Shown in pieces: positions 34,965 to 43,426 of a stretch of DNA of 46,198 nucleotides (its first letter is position 1; the number at the start of each line of letters is the position of its first letter). The position numbers and the translations under genes are program-made. This stretch comes from Acidobacteriota bacterium (GTDB lineage: Bacteria > Acidobacteriota > Vicinamibacteria > Vicinamibacterales > Fen-181): contig JANYLG010000092.1 in assembly GCA_025363775.1 (NCBI GenBank), positions 1 to 46,198 on the forward strand, given 5' to 3'. The notes beneath the pieces are model-generated. The model did no database searches, was not told where the DNA came from, and saw nothing but the letters and a program-made list of their open reading frames with translations.

Positions 34965-36731
34965 CTATTGCAGTTTCGGCGGCACCCGCCGCTTCGTCGC
35001 CTGCTCGAACGCGTAGGCGATCTCGATCAGCCTGGGCTCGCTGCACGCCATGCCCGTGAAGCTCACGCCGAAAGGCGCCGGCTTCGGGTCGAACCCGGCG
35101 GGAAACGCGGACGCCCCGCCGCCAGGGCCGCCGGCACCTGGTGCGCCGCCGGGGCCGCCGCCGAACGGCACGTTGGGCACGAAGGAGAACGGCACGATGA
35201 CGGTCGGGTAGCCAGGTTTCGCCGCGATCGCCGCGCCGTTGGACGAGGGAAACAGCAGGGCGTCGAGGGTGTGCTGCTTCATCGCCGCATCGATGCCTTC
35301 TGTGGCGCTCAGGCGGATGTCCTTCTCGCGGTCGGCCTCGTACCGCGCGCGGTCGGCGCGCACGTCCATCTCGTCCGAGATGTCGAGAATCGCCTGGCCG
35401 TACTTGATCGCGCCGGCGCGCTGGTGGGCCACGTTCCACAGGCGGAGGTCGGTGAGCGTCTTCACCGGCGCCGCCGGCCCGAGCGAGGCCAGCCACGCGT
35501 TGAAGTCGCGCTTCATGCCGTACTTGAACACGACCGAGCAGTCCGCGTCCTTGCCCTTCGCGTTGTCGAGGCCGCCGCACATGGACCACAGCAGGAAGTT
35601 GCTCTTCGCGTCGGCGGCCAGCACGCTCGGGATGTCCGCCGGATCGACGATCACGGCACCCTGCTGCTTCAGGATGTCGATGGCCTCCGCCATGACCTTT
35701 GCCTGCTCGCCGTTCAGCCCGCCACGCGGCTGCGCCGCCCCCGGCGGTGTCGTCTTGTCGTAGAACGAGGCTCGCGGGATGCCGATGCGAGCGCCCTTCA
35801 GGCCGGCGGCGTTGAGGAAACGTGTGTAGTCGCGGCCGGGAGGCGGGGGGCACGTCTTCGTGGCGCCGTCGTTGGGGTCCGGGGCTGCCCCCTCCAGCAC
35901 GCCGAGCATGATGGCGGCGTCGGTCACGGTGCGCGCCATCGGCCCCGCCGTGTCCTGGTCCGCCGTAATCGGGATCACGCCGTAGCGGCTGATGCGGCCG
36001 ACCGTGGGCTTGATCCCGACGAGCATGTTGGCATTCGACGGACTGAGGATCGATCCCGATGTTTCCGTCCCGACGTTGGCCGCCCAGAAGCTCGCCGCGG
36101 TTCCGATACCCGAGCTCGACCCGCCTGTCTGCAGGACCGGCCGGCCGTCGCCCGTGGCCTCGCGCGGGTCGCGCCGCGGATCGTACGGGTTCATGCCGTA
36201 GCCGCCGAGCGCGCTGTAGTTGCCGGGCATGCCGGTCGCCACCCAGTTCGCGAGTTCCGTCATCACCGTCTTCGCGATGATGACGGCGCCAGCGTCGCGG
36301 AGGTTCCTCGTGATCGTGGCCTCGTACGGCGGAACGAGGCCCGCGAAGGCCAGCGCGCCTCCCGTGGTCGGCATGTCGGCGGTGTGGATGTTGTCCTTGA
36401 GCGCCACGGGGATCCCGTGAAGCGGCCCGCGGATCTTCTTCTGGGCGCGCTCGAGATCGCGCGCCTCGGCCTCGTCCAGCGCTCTAGGGTTCACCGTGAT
36501 GACGGCGTTGAGCCGCTTCTCGTAGGTGGCGATCCGGAGGAGGCTGTCGCGCACGAGTTCCTTGGACGTGACGCGTCCCTGCTCCATCGCGGCGCGCATC
36601 GCGGGAATCGTGGCTTCGACGATCGTGAATGCCGGCGTGGGAGTCGCAGCCGGTTTCTTCACCTGTGCCGACAGCACGGACACCGTGCAGCCGGAGGCCA
36701 GGCAGATGGAAGCGAGAAGGAGTCGGTTCAT
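34965..36731 (-). CDS. Exported amidase-signature family hydrolase
   Basis: A 588-aa amidase-signature enzyme with the Ser-cisSer-Lys triad in place: K112 (GIPVALKDN), the serine cluster 205-207 (GGSSSG) and nucleophile S227 (ETSGSILSP). A signal peptide covers about residues 1-22. LASGC with C15 is a possible lipobox. A Gly/Pro-rich insertion (PGAGGPGGGAS) lies near residue 545. Hydrolyses an unknown amide. First gene of the amidase / S9 / DUF885 operon. The start at 36731 is chosen over longer frames because the signal peptide begins there and TACAAT sits 8 bases before it. Confidence 0.93.
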   Translation of the reverse strand: MNRLLLASICLASGCTVSVLSAQVKKPAATPTPAFTIVEATIPAMRAAMEQGRVTSKELVRDSLLRIATYEKRLNAVITVNPRALDEAEARDLERAQKKIRGPLHGIPVALKDNIHTADMPTTGGALAFAGLVPPYEATITRNLRDAGAVIIAKTVMTELANWVATGMPGNYSALGGYGMNPYDPRRDPREATGDGRPVLQTGGSSSGIGTAASFWAANVGTETSGSILSPSNANMLVGIKPTVGRISRYGVIPITADQDTAGPMARTVTDAAIMLGVLEGAAPDPNDGATKTCPPPPGRDYTRFLNAAGLKGARIGIPRASFYDKTTPPGAAQPRGGLNGEQAKVMAEAIDILKQQGAVIVDPADIPSVLAADAKSNFLLWSMCGGLDNAKGKDADCSVVFKYGMKRDFNAWLASLGPAAPVKTLTDLRLWNVAHQRAGAIKYGQAILDISDEMDVRADRARYEADREKDIRLSATEGIDAAMKQHTLDALLFPSSNGAAIAAKPGYPTVIVPFSFVPNVPFGGGPGGAPGAGGPGGGASAFPAGFDPKPAPFGVSFTGMACSEPRLIEIAYAFEQATKRRVPPKLQ

Positions 36732-36739
36732 GGTCAGCC

Positions 36740-36745
36740 ATTGTA
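36740..36745 (-). promoter_or_regulatory. Candidate -10 (TACAAT) of the peptidase operon
   Basis: TACAAT on the minus strand, 8 bases before the ATG at 36731. Predicted +1 is 36733, two bases from the start codon. No -35 consensus and no Shine-Dalgarno sequence. Confidence 0.55.
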
Positions 36746-36793
36746 GCGCCGGCGCCTGCCGGGCGGTGGCGCGAGTCACCCTTCGACTGAGTG

Positions 36794-36865
36794 GTGTTGG
36801 GCACCCTGTCACCCCGGGTGGCTTCGTCAGGACGGGCCTGCGCGGCCGGGCGGGATGCCCAACAC
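36794..36865. terminator. Long-loop inverted repeat after the TonB receptor gene
   Basis: GTGTTGGGCA at 36794-36803 and TGCCCAACAC at 36856-36865 are perfect 10-bp inverted copies 52 bases apart, in the gap between the receptor stop and the amidase promoter. Could end or stabilise the receptor transcript, or be the ends of a small element. No T-run. Confidence 0.4.
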
Positions 36866-36880
36866 AGGAGAGCTCAGGGT

Positions 36881-39706
36881 TCAGAAGCGAAAGGCCGCCC
36901 CGAGCCGCGCGATCCGCGGCCCGAGAATCTGGGACGGCGACAGGAACTGCTGGATGTTGTTGACCACGCCGTTGGGATCCCCTGCCTGGCGTACGTTCAA
37001 CCGCCCGGTGAGGGATCGCATCTCCCACGTGGTGTTCGCGTTGGTCAGGTTCGACACGTCGAGATCCACTTCCAGGCTCCGTCCCGCCCCGAGTTTGATC
37101 GTCTTCGCCACGCGAAGATCCAGCGTTTGCAGTGAGGGCACCCGTCCGGACGCCTGCGGCTCGACGTTGATCGTGGCGCTGCCGCCGCCGAACGAAAGCG
37201 GTGCGCTGATCTGGCGGTTGATGGGCGGCCCGTTCTGGAAGCGGTAGTTCGCGCCCAGGTAGATGTCGTACCAGGGCAGGATGTAGCTGCCGGTCAGCTT
37301 GAACTGGTGGGGCCGGTCGTTGAAGATCGGGCCTTCGGTGTTGAGGAAGGCGTTCGGGCTCGTGCCCACCGAGATGTTGGTGAACTCTGCGCGCGAGTAG
37401 GTGTACCCGGCGAGCATCTGCCAGCGGTTCGAGAGGCGCTTGGTCGCGGTGATCTCCAGCCCCTTGTAGGTCTGATTGGCGGTGGGGTCGTTGGTGATCG
37501 TCGTGAGGCTCCCCGCCAGCGTGCGATCGTAGTAGCTGTACGTGCTGTCGTCAGAGGTGCCCGTGAGGCCGTCCGGCCCCGGGTCGGGCCGCGAGATCAA
37601 CACCCAGGTGTTGAGCGGCGCCGCCGTGTTCAGATTCGCCGTCTGATATCGCTCGGACCGCCAGGTGAAGACCGCGCTCAGCCTCAGGTTCGGCACGAGC
37701 TCACGGTCAACGCCCGCCGTCACCTCGTTCGTGTACGGCCGTTTCAGGTTCGGATCGAACGTCGTCGTCAGCCCGCCGGCGGCCACCGGCACCCCGGTCT
37801 CCTCACCCGCCTGGTAGCGCAGATCGCCGTTCTTGTCGTTCCACGCGTACTGCTTGCTGACGCTGAAGTTCGGGTTGATGGAGTTGGAGAAGCCAGAGGC
37901 GATGATGTAGTAGTAGCGGCCCGCGGAGAACTTGAGGGCCGTCTTGCCCCCGTCGACATCGTAGATCGCCGCCAGGCGTGGGCCGACCGTGTTCCACAAC
38001 GGGGAGTTGCGCACCTCCCCGAAGGTGCGCGCGATGTCCGGGAACCACTTGCTCGGCGTGCTGCTCTGCGCCGGCAGGTACGACTCGACCCGCTCGTAGC
38101 GCAGGCCGCCCGTGAGCGTAAGACGCTTCAGGGAGTAGCTGTCTTGCAGGAACAGCGACAGGACGTCGACCGTCGCCAGCGACTGCACCGGCGTGTTGTA
38201 GAACGTCACGGCCACCGACTGGTTCGTCGCGCTGCGGTAGGTCAACGCGAGGTCGTCCCAGCGGTGCACATCGGTGCCGGTCGGCATGCGCGCGTAGTCT
38301 ACCCCGAAGCGGATCTCGTGGCGCCCGCCGAGCGCATGATCGATGTACTTGTTGAACGTGGCGCTGGCCTGCAACCGCTTCCGGTTGTAGATCTGCTCCG
38401 AAGCCTCGTTGCGGAGCAGGATGCCCGTGGACAGGTCGGTCAGCGCCTGGTCCTTACCGTTGTAGTACAGCGGGAAGAAGATCTTGTTGTAGCTGACCCG
38501 GGCATCCATGAAGAACGTGTTGGTGATCACCGAGTTCCAGAGCACCTGCACGATGTCGAACACGTCGTTCTCGTTCGAGTTCGACTCGCCCGTGTAGAGC
38601 GCCGACGACGCCAGGAACCGGTTCGGTTTCTTGTAGTACTGGCGGCTGTAGAACCCGGTCAGCCGGTTCGCGTTGCTGACCTGCCAGGTGACGTTGACGA
38701 GCGCGGAATCCATGTTGGTCGAGTCGAGGACGGACTCCGAGTACGCGGCGGGCACGTTGACGTGGACCCGCCAGTCGCGGAAGCTCGTGAACAGGCGCAC
38801 GTTCTTCGCAATGGGGCCGCCCACCTGCACGCCGAGGTCCGAGACAAGGTCCACTTTGTTGGTGTCCGTCTTGAACCCCTGGAACAGCAGTGCGCTGTCC
38901 ACGTTGCGGCCCTGCGTCGAGCTGCCCTCCCAGTAGTACGACGTTTTGCCGCTCCAGCGATCGCCCCCCGTCTTCGTCGTCATGTTTACGAACACGCCCG
39001 AGCCCGGCACCGAGATGTCGTGGGCGCCGGTCGACACCTGCACCTCCTGGAACGCGTCGTAGTCGTAGTAGTAGCCGGAGAACCCGATCGCCGCGGGGTC
39101 GCCGACGTTGATGCCGTTCAGGAACTGCGAGTTCTGCGCGTTCGACGTGCCCCGCGCCACCATCGCACCTTGGAGCCCGCCCTGCGTCCCGCCCACATCG
39201 GGCCGGCTCGAAACGAGGCCCGGCACCTTGTACTCCACCAGCGACCAGATGTCGCGCCCGCCGGGCGTGCTCGCAAGGAGCTGCTGGCTCAGCGTGACGC
39301 TGACGTTCGCGCTCGTTGTGTCGACCACCGGCGCATCGGTCGTGACGTTGACCGTCTCCGCCATCTTGGCGACGCTCAGCGCCAGATCGATCGGCACGGT
39401 CTGACCGACGCTGACGGTGATGTTCTCGCGGACGACCGACTGGAAGCCCTGCAACTCCAGTTTCACACTGTAGGTACCAGGCTCGAGCGAGGGAAACCGG
39501 TGGACTCCGCCCGTGTCCGTCGTGCCCGCCATCTGGCCCCGGACCAGCGTCGGGCTGCTGATGGTGGCCGTGACCCCTGGAACGAAGGCCCCCTGTTGAT
39601 CCACAACCCTGACGAGGATGCTGCCGGTCTGCACCTGTGCGGCGGCTAGACTGCCGGACAAAAGGGCGGCGAGGATCAGGATTCCTAGACGCGTTGAGCG
39701 CAACAT
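36881..39706 (-). CDS. TonB-dependent receptor with carboxypeptidase-regulatory plug extension
   Basis: A 941-aa outer membrane protein: signal peptide (about residues 1-24, ending SLAAAQ), a CarboxypepD_reg-like beta sandwich (about 27-110, GSILVRVVDQQGAFVPGVTA), then the plug domain (about 115-240) and a long beta-barrel ending in aromatic RF. This architecture is highly expanded in Acidobacteriota and Bacteroidetes, where it imports peptides, glycans or siderophores. The ATG at 39706 is preferred to an in-frame GTG at 39712 because AGGAGG (39713-39718) is correctly spaced only from the ATG. Upstream of, and on the same strand as, the amidase/S9/DUF885 operon, suggesting peptide uptake. The large frame on the opposite strand is a GC shadow. 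Confidence 0.95.
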   Translation of the reverse strand: MLRSTRLGILILAALLSGSLAAAQVQTGSILVRVVDQQGAFVPGVTATISSPTLVRGQMAGTTDTGGVHRFPSLEPGTYSVKLELQGFQSVVRENITVSVGQTVPIDLALSVAKMAETVNVTTDAPVVDTTSANVSVTLSQQLLASTPGGRDIWSLVEYKVPGLVSSRPDVGGTQGGLQGAMVARGTSNAQNSQFLNGINVGDPAAIGFSGYYYDYDAFQEVQVSTGAHDISVPGSGVFVNMTTKTGGDRWSGKTSYYWEGSSTQGRNVDSALLFQGFKTDTNKVDLVSDLGVQVGGPIAKNVRLFTSFRDWRVHVNVPAAYSESVLDSTNMDSALVNVTWQVSNANRLTGFYSRQYYKKPNRFLASSALYTGESNSNENDVFDIVQVLWNSVITNTFFMDARVSYNKIFFPLYYNGKDQALTDLSTGILLRNEASEQIYNRKRLQASATFNKYIDHALGGRHEIRFGVDYARMPTGTDVHRWDDLALTYRSATNQSVAVTFYNTPVQSLATVDVLSLFLQDSYSLKRLTLTGGLRYERVESYLPAQSSTPSKWFPDIARTFGEVRNSPLWNTVGPRLAAIYDVDGGKTALKFSAGRYYYIIASGFSNSINPNFSVSKQYAWNDKNGDLRYQAGEETGVPVAAGGLTTTFDPNLKRPYTNEVTAGVDRELVPNLRLSAVFTWRSERYQTANLNTAAPLNTWVLISRPDPGPDGLTGTSDDSTYSYYDRTLAGSLTTITNDPTANQTYKGLEITATKRLSNRWQMLAGYTYSRAEFTNISVGTSPNAFLNTEGPIFNDRPHQFKLTGSYILPWYDIYLGANYRFQNGPPINRQISAPLSFGGGSATINVEPQASGRVPSLQTLDLRVAKTIKLGAGRSLEVDLDVSNLTNANTTWEMRSLTGRLNVRQAGDPNGVVNNIQQFLSPSQILGPRIARLGAAFRF

Positions 39707-39811
39707 AGTCACCTCCTGGTTTTCCGCCGGTATTGTGGTGATGAGAACTTGCGGGGAGTTTATCTCCGTGGGCGGAGGCCGTGCAACCGGATAGGGGCCG
39801 GGGCGTGAGGC

Positions 39812-39817
39812 TATACT
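39812..39817 (+). promoter_or_regulatory. Candidate -10 (TATACT), near-leaderless start
   Basis: TATACT ends 8 bases before the ATG at 39826. Predicted +1 is 39824. It lies inside the longer open frame, supporting the shorter start. Confidence 0.58.
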
Positions 39818-39825
39818 TTACCAAC

Positions 39826-41247
39826 ATGAAGGCCGGCATCTCTTTTCGCAGTTCTCGACGAATCACACGGGTCCCGACCATCCTGCTGCTGGTCGCCTCG
39901 GCCGTTCTCGCCGTCCACACCGCGGCTCCGCCGGCACCCGAACCGCTGCTGCTGGTTGGTGTCCGCATCCTGGATACTCTCGCAGGTCGGTACCTGCCAG
40001 CGGCGAGCGTCCTGGTGGTCGGCGATCGCATCACCGACATCTTCGTGCGGCTTCCCACGAATCTCCCGGCCGGCACGCGCCGGATCGACCTGGCTGGCGC
40101 GACCCTGGTCCCCGGGCTGGGCGACATGTTTGCGACAGCGGCGCCCGACGGGTCTGCCGACGCGGACTTCTACTATGCGATGGCGCTCGCAAACGGCGTC
40201 ACGAGCTACCGCGTGGTTGGCGGACAATTGCCGTGGGCGGCATCACAGCGCGCGCGGGTGAAAGCCGGTGAGATCGTGGCGCCGCGGCTGTGGATTGGCG
40301 GCCCCAGGTTCGACCAGCAGGCGCCGCCGTCGTTCTCGACACACAGGGTGGCGGACGCGGTGGCCGCGCGCCGCGAGGTGGCCGAGCAGGCATCGCTCGG
40401 CGCCGAATGGGTGTCCGTCTCTGCGACCACCGGGTCCGACGTCTACCGGGCGGTCGTGGGCGCCGCGCGAACTGGCGGGCTGCGCGTCAGCGGCGAGCCC
40501 GGTGCGACACCGACCGGCGAACTGGTCCGGCTTGGCGTTGACGCCATCGACCGACTGGGCTTGTGGACGAGAGGCCGCGAGGACTACGAACGCGAGCTGC
40601 GATCGCGGCCGGATTACCCGCGCACCGTCGGCGACGAGCTGACCGACTATCTCTGGCAGCGTGCGGGCGCAGCCGACCTCCGGCCGGTCATTCCGAAGGC
40701 GGCGCGACGTCGCGTCGTGGTCATCCCGATGCTGGCGTCATTCAACGGCACGCTTGGCGCCGAGGCCTTGATGCAGGACACGGCGCTCCCGGTCCTGCCC
40801 GGCCGCTGGCGCGAGGCGCTGCTGGCGCGGGCGCATCCCGGCTCGTGGCCAGGCGCCGCGCGCGCCGCGAGGGCGGCCGCAATCCGGGCCACGCTCGCGC
40901 GCGACCTGGTGACGGCCGGCGCCAGGCTGGTGACAGGCGTTGATGTCGAGTCGAGCGGCTACAACATTCCGGGAGCCGGCGTGCACCGGGAGCTCGCACT
41001 GCTCGTCGCGGCCGGGGTCAGCACCGCCGACGCCATCCGGGCCGCCACCGTCAACTGCGCGGAACTGCTGGGGTCGGCGGGTGCCCTTGGACAGATCAAG
41101 GTCGGCTTCAAGGCTGATCTGATTGCGGTCGAAGGCGATCCGCTGGCGAGGGTCGCGGATCTGCAACGGATCAAGTTGATCGTGCGCGGCGGCGAAGTCC
41201 TCGAGCGCGACCAACTGCTGGCGCAGGCGCGCCGGGCCGTCAGGTAG
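39826..41247 (+). CDS. Amidohydrolase-like exported protein lacking the HxH metal site
   Basis: A 473-aa protein with an N-terminal signal anchor (about residues 14-34) and the amidohydrolase-family layout: N-terminal beta region, VPGLGD at 95-100, and the C-terminal GVHRELALLVAAGVSTADAI and FKADLIAVEGDPL typical of imidazolonepropionase-like enzymes. The metal-binding HxH that should follow D100 reads MFATA, so both histidines are missing. Other expected His positions are also not evident, though the late Asp (TGVDVES) and HRE motif persist. Probably non-catalytic or using another chemistry. Start 39826 is chosen from the -10 hexamer. The longer frame begins at 39781. Convergent with the decarboxylase. 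Confidence 0.82.
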   Translation: MKAGISFRSSRRITRVPTILLLVASAVLAVHTAAPPAPEPLLLVGVRILDTLAGRYLPAASVLVVGDRITDIFVRLPTNLPAGTRRIDLAGATLVPGLGDMFATAAPDGSADADFYYAMALANGVTSYRVVGGQLPWAASQRARVKAGEIVAPRLWIGGPRFDQQAPPSFSTHRVADAVAARREVAEQASLGAEWVSVSATTGSDVYRAVVGAARTGGLRVSGEPGATPTGELVRLGVDAIDRLGLWTRGREDYERELRSRPDYPRTVGDELTDYLWQRAGAADLRPVIPKAARRRVVVIPMLASFNGTLGAEALMQDTALPVLPGRWREALLARAHPGSWPGAARAARAAAIRATLARDLVTAGARLVTGVDVESSGYNIPGAGVHRELALLVAAGVSTADAIRAATVNCAELLGSAGALGQIKVGFKADLIAVEGDPLARVADLQRIKLIVRGGEVLERDQLLAQARRAVR

Positions 41248-41332
41248 GGCACCTGGCGACCCGCGGGGTTTGTTGTGTTGTCGTCAGCAGCGTCGCAGGT
41301 CGCACGTCGCGGGCCGAGTTGCGACGCCGGGG

Positions 41333-42778
41333 TCAGAGGAGCGTCTTCGCCAGCTCCCACGCGCGGGCCACATGGCGCTCCTCGGTCCGCAGGTTGCCCA
41401 CCGCAAGCCGCAGCGTGAAGCGGCCGTTCAACTTCGTGTGCGAGAGGAACACCTCGCCGGTCGCGTTCATCGCGTCGAGAAGTCGCTGATTCAGCGTCTC
41501 CAGCCCTGCTTCCGACCAGTCCTTCCCGCGCGGCCTCGCCCTGAAACACACCACGCTGAATGGGACGGGCGCCAACCGCTCGAAGTCGGGATCCCCGTCC
41601 ACCCAGCCGGCAAAGAGACGAGCCAGCCGCATGTGTTCGGACAACCGCGCCCGAATGCCCTCCGCCCCGAAGTAGCGCAGGATCATCCACAGCTTGAGCG
41701 CGCGGAATCGCCGTCCGAGTTGCACGCCCGTGTCCATCAGGTTTTTCACCGCGCCCGCTTCCGTGGTCTTCAGGTACTCAGGCGTGAGGGAGAAGGCCTG
41801 CCTGAGCAGGTCCATCCTGCGGCAGTAGAAGGCACTGAGATCGAACGGCGTGAACAGCCACTTGTGCGGGTTGACGACCATCGAGTCGGCCCGCTCCACT
41901 CCGTTCAGGATGTAGCGGCACTCGGGGACGATGGCCGCCGAGCCGGCATACGCGCAATCGACGTGAAGCCAGATCCGCTCGCGCTCGCAGATCGCGACGA
42001 TCGCCTCCACCGGATCCACGCTCGTCGTGGATGTCGTGCCCACGGTGGCCACCACCGCCATCGGCACGATGCCCGCGCGCCGATCTTCGGCAATCGCCAA
42101 GTCGAGCTCGTCCGCGCGCATGCGGAACTCCGCGTCGGACGGAATCTTCCACAGCGCGTCGTGGCCGAGGCCGAGCAGGATGACGGCCTTGTCAATCGAC
42201 GAATGGGCCTGGTCCGAACAGTAGACACGGTAGCGCGGAAGCTCGGGCCGTCCCGGCATGCCGGCGGTGCGCACCCTGTCAACCGCCGCTTCGCGGGCCG
42301 TGGCCAGCGCGTGCAGGCTCGAGATGGACGCGGTGTCGTAGATGACACCCTCGAAGAGGTCCGGCAGGCCCATCAGCCGGCGCAACCAGCCGAGCGCCAC
42401 CTCTTCGAGCTCGGTCACCGACGGCGACGTGCGCCACAACATGCCCTGCGCGTTCAGCGCCGCCGACAGGAACTCCGCGAGCACGCCTGGCGCGCTCCCG
42501 GTGATCGCGAAGTAGGCGAAGAAGCCCGGGTGGTTCCAGTGCGTGACGCCCGGGACAATCAGCCTCTCGAAATCGGAGAGGATGGCGGAGAACGCCTCCC
42601 CGTGCTCGGGCGCTTCGGCAGGAAGGGCGCTCCGGATATCGCCCGGCTTCACCTGCGACAAGACCGGGTAGCGTTCAGGATGCGCGAAGTAGTCGGCAAT
42701 CCAGTCCACGACCCGGTGTCCTTCACGCCGGAAGGACTCGGGATCCATGTCCCCGGTCTCTCTCGGGTCGCGAGTCAC
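41333..42778 (-). CDS. PLP-dependent decarboxylase, aromatic-L-amino-acid decarboxylase family
   Basis: A 481-aa fold-type I PLP enzyme of the group II decarboxylase family. The PLP lysine is K306 (NPHKWLF), with the cofactor-contacting D274 (HVDCAYAG) and H192 (DQAHSSIDKA). WNHPGFFAYF near 81-90 is the usual substrate-site region. It probably decarboxylates an aromatic amino acid such as tryptophan, tyrosine or phenylalanine, and specificity cannot be read. Its GTG start overlaps the stop of the phosphatase-like gene by 4 bases (GTGA). An ATG ten codons later (42748) is an alternative. Confidence 0.93.
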   Translation of the reverse strand: MTRDPRETGDMDPESFRREGHRVVDWIADYFAHPERYPVLSQVKPGDIRSALPAEAPEHGEAFSAILSDFERLIVPGVTHWNHPGFFAYFAITGSAPGVLAEFLSAALNAQGMLWRTSPSVTELEEVALGWLRRLMGLPDLFEGVIYDTASISSLHALATAREAAVDRVRTAGMPGRPELPRYRVYCSDQAHSSIDKAVILLGLGHDALWKIPSDAEFRMRADELDLAIAEDRRAGIVPMAVVATVGTTSTTSVDPVEAIVAICERERIWLHVDCAYAGSAAIVPECRYILNGVERADSMVVNPHKWLFTPFDLSAFYCRRMDLLRQAFSLTPEYLKTTEAGAVKNLMDTGVQLGRRFRALKLWMILRYFGAEGIRARLSEHMRLARLFAGWVDGDPDFERLAPVPFSVVCFRARPRGKDWSEAGLETLNQRLLDAMNATGEVFLSHTKLNGRFTLRLAVGNLRTEERHVARAWELAKTLL

Positions 42779-43401
42779 GGCCTCGTCTTTCCGTGCGACT
42801 TGAGATAGTCGAGCATGAACTCGCGCAGCGGCTGGGCGACGTTCTTCGACAGGTCGGGCAGCTCGCTCATTGCCTTCTCAACCGGCCAGCCGTCGATCAT
42901 CACGCGCTTGACGGCCCAGAACATCGACGCGCGGCCGCCGCTTGCGCAGTGCAGCATCATCGGCTGGTTCTCGGGCATCGCCACGACCTTCAGGAACTCG
43001 TCAAGCTTGGACGGGTCGGGCGACATGTTCGCGAAGGGCAGGTGGATGTAGTTGAGGCCGGCGTCCTGCGCGGCCTTCTGCTCCTCTTCAAGGTTGGCGC
43101 CCGGCTCGGACGCCGTGCGCAGGTTCACGATCGACGTGTAGCCAGCCTGCTTCAGCGCAGCGAAGGCCTCTGGTGAGAGCGCACCGCCGCACGCAATGGT
43201 CGAATCGACTTTCGTGAAGTTCCGGACGCCGGCCACGGCGTCTCTGGCTGGAGACGCCTGCTCGGGCTTGGCTTGCGCAGCTTGCTGGGTTGTCGCCGCG
43301 ACCTGTGGCGAGGCCGACTGCCGCGCTCCCAGAGTGGCCGCCAGGCCGAGAACGAGCGTCAGGGCGAGGAGTGAACGGACACGCAGTGGGATTGTGTGCA
43401 T
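42775..43401 (-). CDS. Exported DUF442/BLH-type cysteine phosphatase-like protein
   Basis: A 208-aa protein with a signal peptide (about residues 8-27), a low-complexity Ala/Gln linker (28-58) and a compact phosphatase-like domain with HCASGGR at 151-157. The Cx4R loop is that of DUF442/beta-lactamase-hydrolase-like proteins rather than the Cx5R of classical tyrosine phosphatases. IACGGALSPEAFAALKQAGY is the family's N-terminal motif. Substrate unknown. Start 43401 is supported by TACAAT 6 bases upstream. Its stop is coupled to the decarboxylase start. Confidence 0.87.
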   Translation of the reverse strand: MHTIPLRVRSLLALTLVLGLAATLGARQSASPQVAATTQQAAQAKPEQASPARDAVAGVRNFTKVDSTIACGGALSPEAFAALKQAGYTSIVNLRTASEPGANLEEEQKAAQDAGLNYIHLPFANMSPDPSKLDEFLKVVAMPENQPMMLHCASGGRASMFWAVKRVMIDGWPVEKAMSELPDLSKNVAQPLREFMLDYLKSHGKTRP

Positions 43402-43407
43402 GCCCCC

Positions 43408-43413
43408 ATTGTA
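43408..43413 (-). promoter_or_regulatory. Candidate -10 (TACAAT), leaderless start
   Basis: TACAAT on the minus strand in the 25-base gap after the glycine-zipper gene, ending 6 bases before the ATG at 43401, so +1 falls on the start codon. It would give the phosphatase/decarboxylase pair its own promoter inside a possible three-gene run. Confidence 0.6.
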
Positions 43414-43426
43414 GGACAACGACCCG

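Noticed and set aside
34449-36746. Long plus-strand open frame opposite the amidase and S9 genes
   Set aside because: Antisense shadow spanning two well-supported genes; composition typical of GC-driven false frames.
37307-39649. Long plus-strand open frame (780 codons) opposite the TonB receptor
   Set aside because: Arg/Val/His-rich shadow of the receptor gene caused by GC codon bias; no domain, signal peptide or start context.
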